Assembly (NCBI GenBank): GCA_024364735.1
Contig: JAGFNQ010000199.1
Span: 88,127 to 152,126, forward strand
DNA from: Boesenbergia rotunda
Taxonomy: Eukaryota; Streptophyta; Magnoliopsida; Zingiberales; Zingiberaceae
DNA length: 64,000 nucleotides
Direction: 5' to 3'
Made by a program: the position numbers and the translations under genes. This document shows, in pieces, positions 57,589-64,000 of the stretch (its first letter is position 1; each line of letters starts with the position of its first letter). The notes under the pieces are model-generated. The model worked only from the letters and a program-made list of their open reading frames with translations. It was not told the DNA's origin and made no database searches.

Positions 57589-58794
57589 TCGGTGGCTCGG
57601 CTGGACATGAAGGATTTGGCGCTGCTCCTTTGATCCAGCATTTTGGCCATGTGCGCGAGGCGCACAACAAGCAGCAGTACCGGTGGTGCGCGGGGCATTA
57701 CCCAAGCCCAAGCCTTGCAGGAGAAGGCTTGGCAAATCTGAGAACGTGGCATGCGCGCAAGGCATGCCAAGGAGCGATGGCGCGCGGGCCGTCATCACCA
57801 AAGCCCAAGCCTTGCAGGAGGAAGGCTTGGCAAATTAGCGGGCGTGGCATGTGCATTTGACATGCCAATGCGGAGCGGATCCGACAGTGCGTGGGGCACT
57901 GCCAAAGTCCAAGCCTTGCAAGAGGAAGACTTGGCAAATGTTCGAGAATGGCATGCGCTCAAGGCATGTCAAGCAAAGCGGAGCGACAGCGCGGGGCTGT
58001 CCAAGCCCAAGTATGCGGAAGACAGACTTGGCAAAATCATCCATGGCATGCGTTGCATGCCGAGCACCAAAGCTACAGCACGGGGCTTGCTTAAGCCCAT
58101 GTCAAGCGACGGACAGACTTGACAACCATCCAGGCGAGCATGGGCAGGAAGACATGCTAAGCAATGGAGAATGCGACAGTGCGAGGGTGCTGTCCAAGAT
58201 CATCAGATGCGGTGGTCATGCGAGCAAGGCGTGTCCGCACAACATGCCGAGCAGCAAAGGTGGGGCGGTGTGCTGGGTCGTCTAACCTCAAGTCATGCAA
58301 GGGAAAAAGACTTGGAATGTGGCGAACAAAGTGCAAGGATTGTACGTGCTGGATCCGAGCATTAGCCACGAAGACTTGCAAGATAAAGCGAGCTGTTGTA
58401 TGCGACGGGCGCGTGCAATAATGGATGGAGCAGCGGGGGCTGTTTTGCCTAAGTTCGTGGTGCGGAGCTTGGGCCATGGACAGTGCGTGCATGCAAGACT
58501 TTGGCGCGGTGCCAAAGCGACGAAGCCATGGGCTAGGCGCGAGGTGTGCATACGAGGCTTTGGCGCGGAGCTAATGCGGCAGAACCATGGACCATGCATT
58601 GGGCGTGCATACGGACTTTGGCGTGGTGCCAAAGAAGCGGAACCATGGAGCAAACACTTGGCGTGCGGACTGACATGTGGCGCGGTGCCACATCAGCGGA
58701 CCATGGAGCAATGTTGGCTGCCACTTGGCATGGAAACCAATGAAGCCAAGACATGTGGGCATGAGCAGTTTTGGAAGTTGTGGCGGTTATGCAC
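57575..58794 (+). repeat. 3' LTR of element E (3' truncated)
   Basis: It starts TGTTAGACCCCTAG and follows the 5' LTR until GGTTATGCAC at 58794, where unit U4 begins. About 540 bp, including TATA and LTR end, are missing. The first 600 bp contain a ~100-bp tandem repeat built around GCCAAGCC...GGCTTGGC words. Confidence 0.88.
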
Positions 58795-59189
58795 AGCTCA
58801 ATTGGTATTCAGGATTCATAAAGAACTAAATTTAAGCCTGGATCTAGAGTTCGAATCCTGGGAAGGCAAAAATCCACTACCCAGGGAGTGGAAAGACCTA
58901 GTATTAGTAACGGCACGGTCGACGGTCGACGGTCGACGGTCGACGACCCACAAATAGATAAGGGGTCGCCGAATGGACCGCCAAATGGGCCGCCGAATGG
59001 GCCGGGTCGTTACAATAAAAAGGCGCCTTTTTATTGTAACGACCCGGCCCATTTGGCGGCCCATTTGGCGGTCGACGGTCGACGACCCACAGATAGATAA
59101 GGGGTCGCCGAATGGACCGCAAAATGGGCCGCCGAATGGACCGCAAAATGGGCCGCCAAATGGGCCGCAAAATGGGCCGGGTCGTTACA
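58795..59189. repeat. Right-hand inverted units U4(+), U5(-) and U6(+)
   Basis: U4 (58795-59024) starts AGCTCAATTGG, has box A and box B, and ends at the GGCGCC palindrome centre. U5 (59025-59069) is a short minus-strand tail. U6 (59070-59189) is plus-strand, lacks the head, has extra CCGCAAAATGGG-type repeats and ends CGGGTCGTTACA at the target duplication. Confidence 0.9.
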
Positions 59190-60112
59190 CTATGAGATCA
59201 ACAAACCAAGGCTTAATGAAATCAACCACAACCCAAGGGTTTTCTCTTCTCCTCCTCTCTATCTCCTAGGTCTTGTGGCCGGCGCAAGGAAGAGGACTCT
59301 TCTCCTCTTCCTTTCTTCCTCCTCCCATCACCATCTCTCGGCCAAGCACTGCATAGATAGGGGAGAGACCTCCTCTCCCTTTTGTGGTGAATGGCGGCGA
59401 GAGAGGGTCGGTCGACGGGCGGTGGAGGGTGGCATAAGTGGAGGGTGCGGCGGCGCCGCAAGCTGAGAGGAAGGGAGGATTTTGGCCGGTTTTGGGTGGG
59501 AGAGAAATTTGTTTCTCTCTTCCATTCTCTTCTTCATCCTCTTCTCTTGATCATCTTGTGGGCGGCGCAAGCTTGGAGGCTTCCGGTGGCCGGCGGTTCC
59601 AAACCCTAGAGGTAGGGTTTGTGTTGGCGTGAGGAGAAGGTTTGTTTGGAGGCCTTGGTGATCTCGGTTCACGATAGATCGTCGCCCACACGACGTTCGC
59701 GAAGGGAGGGACATAAGGTAGAAGACCGCGAGGTGATCGGAAAGGTATAATTCTTTCCATGCTCCGTTGATTAACCTTATGTCTATTTTGTGCTATGTTT
59801 ACTAACCTTGTCATTTTATATGTGTTAGTTTGTTAATTTGATTTCGTATCATAGTTGTTAATTAACTAACTCGACCCGACCATAAACACAAAAGCCAGCG
59901 ATCAACTAGTCGCCTTTTCCGCGGTCGAACGGTCGAGCAAATCACAAGGCCGATTTTGGTAATTGGCCGAGTTGTGATTTGGATCGTTCGATACGACACG
60001 AGATGGTCGTAGGGAGACAGGTCTCCATTCAGATTAATTTTTAATCCGTAGACATGGAAAGGTCTGTCGGATCGACCGAGTATTCGCTTAGGAAACCCGC
60101 CAAGCCATACCC
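59190..60112 (+). repeat. 3' LTR of B3, second part
   Basis: It resumes with CTATGAGATCAACAAACC and matches 47886-48830. It stops at CCAAGCCATACCC, where A2 begins. Relative to the 5' LTR it lacks a short GGCGCAAGG-containing stretch near 59590. Confidence 0.92.
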
Positions 60113-61058
60113 TGAAGGATCGTTTCTAGCGTGCTAGAGGGGGGGGTGAATAACACTCTTTCGGATTGGATCTCTATAATTTTGTTAGCGCAGTGGAAAT
60201 AATATGCAAATGAAAATAAGTACAATGTTAAGACTTATCGTTTACTTGGTATCCACCCAGATGGGTGACTAGTCCAAGGATCCACGCCGCGAGCACCACT
60301 TTTCACTATCGAAAACTCTCCTTGAGGTGGAGAAACATTTACAGTCCATTTTCCTCTTTTCATAATACAGTAGAATACAAGAGAGGAAGTGGAAAATACT
60401 CTTCAGACGAGCAGTACTATGACACTGTACGGAACCGTACCGTGCACGTGCAAAAATGTGCTCCTTTTATAGGTGAACAGGACAGACTCGCAGTCTGTCC
60501 AGCCCCGCACTAGTCGACTGCCCCAGGGGCAGTCAACTGACCTAGCATTAATTGCTAGCCAATGGCTAGCCAACAGCTAGTTTTCGGGGTATACCAGTCG
60601 ACTGCCCAAATGCCAGTCGACTGGTCCGAGGCCACAAACTTTCTGTGAGTTTTGGCAGTCGACTGCCCCAAGGCCAGTCGACTGCCCTGCCTCACAGCTC
60701 AGCTCCAGCCACTCCGGACCTTCTCCTTCGCGTGTGCCTTCAGGTCTGCTCCCTTGGCTCGCCCCTTGAAGTCCTCTTCCTCTGGCTATCGTCCCTCGTA
60801 TGCACACACAAGCCTTCCCTTGGCTTGCCTCCATGCCACCCTTCACGTGTGCCCTTGAAGTCCACTTCCCGGCTTGCCTTTGGAGCTCTCCTCCCTCGTC
60901 TCTCGTCCCTCGGATATGTCCACCATGTGTGATTCTCCAAGTCCTGCAAACTCAATCACACACATCAAAAACAACATAACACTCTAACCTTAAACATATT
61001 CACACACACACATCAAAACCATGATCTTCCAATCATTTAAGGGTTGATTGCCTCAACA
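60113..61058 (-). repeat. 3' LTR of A2
   Basis: The 946-bp LTR has the same ends as A1 (TGTTGAGG...CCTTCA), a TATA box (60463-60472) and three CAGTCGACTG-type pairs, at 60511/60530, 60595/60614 and 60656/60675. Confidence 0.94.
60463..60472 (-). promoter_or_regulatory. TATA box of A2 3' LTR
   Basis: CTATAAAAGG on the minus strand, as in A1. Confidence 0.7.
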
Positions 61059-61072
61059 ATCTCCCCCTTTTT
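61059..61072 (-). other. Polypurine tract of A2
   Basis: AAAAAGGGGGAGAT on the minus strand is identical to A1. Confidence 0.92.
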
Positions 61073-62013
61073 GATGTGTGACAATATGATTAAGTTAGAG
61101 ATAAATAACAGCCACAATAACAATGGCAACAGATAGAAATTGAAAAAGCATAAGATATAGTAACCCTAAGAGGTAACCTCCCCCTTAATCTATGTCTTCT
61201 CCCCATTTTCAATCCTAATCATGGTCCAAGTTAAGTTTCCACTTAACAACAGCAATATTAAAAATATAGGACATATCAGAACCTAAGAGGTACCTCCCCC
61301 TTAATCCATGTCTTCTCCCCATTTTTCATCATTCAAGGTCTAAGTGAGAAAGAAAACTTTAAACCATGAATTTTAAGTTAAAATTCTAACTTAAACCGCT
61401 CATTCTCCCCCTTTGACACTATCAAAATGATTGCCTCAAGCAACCCAACCCTATGACATCAAATGTGAGAATAATCGATTTCTGAAATTTCTCACAGTAG
61501 CTGAAAATAGTCGTGCCAGTCGACTGCCCATAAGGCAGTCGATTGATACGCTATCAGTCTGAATTTTCAGCCTTTCTGTCGAATTTCAGAAACTTTCAGA
61601 AAATTCCAGAAAATTCCAAAAATTGTAACATGTTGGAAATGTTATACTCTATCAGGGAAAAATATTAGTCCATATAAAATTTCAAACATGCATGACTTTT
61701 AATTAAAATCCAAAAGTTTTGAAAACCACTACATTTTGTATCAAACTTTGAATCCAATTTTGCAATCCTATGACTTTTAAAAGCATGACAAAGTATATAA
61801 GCCATAAAATGGTTTTCAAATGTTTAAAATGTCCAACTATGATCTTTGGGCAAAGTGTCCATTGATTAAACACTTGTCTTCCCCATAGTTGGTCTAGTTT
61901 TCATATTTGGATACTTCTAATGGTTCAACAATGTCCCACAAGCACAAGTGAGCCAAATTTATCACCCTAATGGATCAAGCACCCTTTTTCAAATCCAATA
62001 CGCCAAGTTCATC
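61073..62013 (-). other. Non-coding 3' region of A2
   Basis: It is the counterpart of 5098-6042, with the CAGTCGACTG/CAGTCGATTG pair at 61517/61536. No coding frame is visible. Confidence 0.75.
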
Positions 62014-62500
62014 CTATACTTGCACAAAACACATTCCAAGGCCTCTTCTTAAGGATGTAAACTCCGATTCGGGAAGAGGCTTGGTAAAGATGTCAGCTAG
62101 GTTTGACTTTGATTCAACATAGTGTAGTTCTATGTCTCCCCTTGCCATATGGTCTCTAATGAAGTGATGTTTCACTTCAATGTGTTTTGTCCTAGAATGG
62201 TGAACCGGATTTTTAGTTAAGTTGATTGTACTTACATTATCACACAAGACTTTGACCTTGGTGTAATGTAACTCATAATCCTCTAAGGTGTGCATGATCC
62301 AAAGGAGTTGGGAAACACATCCACCCATTGCCACATATTTCGCCTCCGTTGTTGATAGGGCAACGCATGGTTGTTTCCTACTACTCCAACTAACTAAGGA
62401 AGACCCAAGGAATTGACACCCTCCACTTGTACTCTTCCTATCTAGCTTACAACACGCATAGTCCGAGTCGGTGTATCCAATTAGATCAACACTAGGGGTT
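62014..62500 (-). pseudogene. pol: RNase H of A2
   Basis: The open part 62014-62334 reads MAMGGCVSQLLWIMHTLEDY, LCDNVSTINLTKNPVHHSRT and FTKPLPESEF. It shows the residues that A1 lost (CVSQLLW). Upstream, YTDSDYACCKLDRKSTSGG-like sequence continues toward 62500 with a stop or shift near the LRYVKGTLNVGL join. Confidence 0.88.
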
Positions 62501-63529
62501 CTAAGATACTAAAGTCCGACATTGAGGGTACCTTTCACATACCTTAAGATCCTCTTAACTACAACCAAATGGGACTCTTTGGCACAAGATTGGTATCGAG
62601 CACACATACCTACTGCAAAAAGTATGTTGGGTCTACTAGCGGTTAGGTATAGGAGGTTACCAATCATGCTTCTATATTGTTTAGAGTCTACCATTTTCCC
62701 TTCAAGGTCACTATCCATTTTCACATTGGTTCCTATGGGTGTAGATGCTACCTTAGCATTTTCTAGAACAAAATTTCTTTAACATCTCCTTAGCATATTT
62801 GGTTTGAAAACATGTGTACCTTCATTAGTTTGCTTAACTTGAAGGCCTAAAAAGAAGGTTAATCTCCTACAAGCTCATCTCAAATTCATCTTCCATGCAC
62901 TTGATGAATTTTTGTAAGAAGTCATTATTTGTTGACCCAAAAATGATATCGTCTACATAGACTTGGGCAACAATATGTCCTTATCCTTAGATTTTAGGAA
63001 CAATGTAGGGTCCCCTAAACCCCTTAGACACTAAAAATGAAGAAGCCTTTCATACCAAGCCGGGAGCTTGTTTCAATCCATATAAGGCTTTTCTTAATTT
63101 GTAAACGTGTCTTGGATAGTTAGGGTCTTCAAACCCGGGGGGTTGTTCTACATAGACCTCTTCTTTAATGATTCCATTAAGGAATGCCAACTTCACATCC
63201 ATTTGGTGAAGTGTGAAACCCATGTGAGCGGCATAGGCTAATAAAATTCTAATTGATTCTAACCTAGCTATGGGTGCATAAGTCTCATCATAATCTAGTC
63301 CCTCAACTTGGTTAAATCCCCTAGCTACCAATCGAGCCTTATTCCTAGTGATTTTACCTTGGTCATCTAGTTTGTTCCTAAAGACCCATCTTGTGGTTAC
63401 AATGGTACAATCATTGGGCCTAGGAACTAACTCCCAAACTTCACTCCTCTCAAATTGATTTAGCTCTTCTTGCATGGCCAAAACCCAATCAACATCTCCC
63501 AATGCTTCATCAATGGACTTGGGTTCCAA
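62501..63529 (-). pseudogene. pol: Reverse transcriptase of A2
   Basis: The block 63050-63529 holds ALGDVDWVLAMQEELNQF, TTRWVFRNKLDDQGK, GLDYDETYAPIARLESIR and MDVKLAFLNG. A 2-bp loss at LYGLKQAPGLV shifts the frame. The catalytic box YVDD is intact at 62948-62959. 62509-62724 holds the thumb end (YRSMIGNLLYLTASRPNIL). Further small indels lie near 62780-62880. Confidence 0.9.
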
Positions 63530-64000
63530 TTGGGAGATTAGAGCTATTTGACTAGTTTGATCCCTAAAGTAGGACCTAGTCCTTACTCTTGAGTGATATC
63601 ACCCACTATTTGGTCAATAGGGTGATCATGGTGATGTCTCAAGGGCCTAGAGGTTGTGAGTTCATTTATTCCTTCTTCCTCATCCTCTAGGGTACTTCTT
63701 ACTCCCCCTTGATCATTGCCCTCCAAATGTAGGTTTTGGATTCTTTGGGCTAGGGGTTGGACCTCTTCTATATCCTTATCAATTGAGACTTTTCTAGGGT
63801 AGGTACTAGTTTTTCATCAAATTTAACATTCGAGGACCTCAATCACTTTTGTCTTCTTGTTGTAACTCTATAACCCCTACTAATCAAGGAGTACCCTACT
63901 AGAATTCCTTCATCAGCTTTTGACTCAAACTTTCTTAGGTATCTTTTGTATTTAAAATGTAGACTTTACATCCAAAGACCCTAAAGTAGTAGACTTGAGG
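63530..64000 (-). pseudogene. pol: Hinge and integrase C-terminus of A2 (cut by window end)
   Basis: It matches the complement of A1 from about 3100 to 3580 (acidic linker, LRHHHDHPIDQIVGD, RTRSYFRDQTSQIALISQ), with shifts. The sequence leaves the window inside the integrase C-terminal region. Confidence 0.85.

Larger units (their letters stand above)
53655..59189. mobile_element. Composite palindromic element X (TIR, 5-bp TSD)
   Basis: X is 5,535 bp. It starts TGTAACGACCCG and ends with the inverse CGGGTCGTTACA. A perfect CTATG duplication (53650-53654, 59190-59194) interrupts a B3 LTR whose intact form is seen at 47886-47890. Inside are three alternating inverted units on the left (53655-54310), a rearranged gag-only LTR element (54310-58794), and further inverted units on the right (58795-59189). 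No transposase is present. Outward TG...CA ends and a 5-bp duplication recall integrase products, but the termini are inverted rather than direct. The class is unclear. Confidence 0.85.
46993..60112 (+). mobile_element. Copia element B3 with nested composite X
   Basis: The 5' LTR, PBS, leader, gag, internally deleted pol, polypurine tract and 3' LTR are all present on the plus strand. The 3' LTR is interrupted by composite X (53655-59189) and then cut at 60112/60113 by SIRE-like A2. Its last ~25 bp should lie beyond A2, outside the window. PBS and polypurine tract are canonical. Confidence 0.93.
60113..64000 (-). mobile_element. SIRE-like Copia element A2 (5' part outside window)
   Basis: This is the minus-strand counterpart of A1, inserted in the B3 3' LTR. 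From left to right: 3' LTR, polypurine tract, non-coding 3' region, RNase H, RT, then hinge and integrase end at the window edge. Bases TACCC (60108-60112) should be its target duplication if the far end confirms it. Confidence 0.92.

Overview
This window is a repeat-dense block of a flowering-plant nuclear genome. I found no host protein gene, rRNA, true tRNA gene or CRISPR array. Almost every base that can be explained belongs to LTR retrotransposons (Ty1/Copia of SIRE-like and Tork-like types, a Ty3/gypsy Tat-like remnant, and a gag-only element), to solo or broken LTRs, to one SINE, or to an unusual palindromic composite element. The tRNA-iMet type primer-binding sites, the domain orders and the nested insertions all fit a plant with a large genome. 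The species cannot be read from the sequence.

Layout. 1-6983: SIRE-like Copia element A1 (+), with a 924-base assembly gap. 6984-11234: decayed Tat-like gypsy pol (+) ending in seven ~120-bp tandem repeats. 11235-14028 and 26877-26985: Copia element B1 (-), split by the nearly complete Copia element C (-, 14029-26876, target duplication CTAAC). Element C itself carries two solo LTRs of family D (15510-16863 and 20947-22284), each with a perfect 5-bp duplication. 26987-33254: older AT-rich sequence with a possible hAT-like element, a decayed minus-strand SIRE-like element G, and a 5'-truncated SINE with a 17-bp duplication. 33255-35423: a plus-strand LTR of family C. 35424-39947: Copia element B2 (-). 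39948-43760: two family-B LTRs facing each other in inverted orientation. 43761-46992: a truncated family-D LTR and a decayed SIRE-like element F. 46993-60112: Copia element B3 (+). Its 3' LTR is broken by composite element X (53655-59189, duplication CTATG) and then by SIRE-like element A2 (-, 60113 to the window end).

How the parts relate. The nesting gives a relative history: B1 is older than C, and C is older than D1 and D2; B3 is older than X and A2. Element C once encoded a single gag-pol polyprotein. When solo LTR D2 and one duplication copy are removed on paper, the frame stays open across the junction apart from three premature stops. The only long intact coding sequence is the gag of the gag-only retroelement (56365-57588) trapped inside X.

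Most interesting points. (1) Composite X has TGTAACGACCC terminal inverted repeats and a 5-bp target duplication. It is built from alternating inverted units that carry tRNA-like box A and box B motifs, and it encloses a rearranged gag-only retrotransposon. (2) The U3 regions of both D LTRs hold arrays of 20-nt hairpins whose 6-bp stems change together while the loop is largely kept. (3) Both SIRE-like A elements carry pairs of the palindrome CAGTCGACTG that are always exactly 19 bp apart. (4) A pair of inverted B-family LTRs is joined through a primer-binding site.
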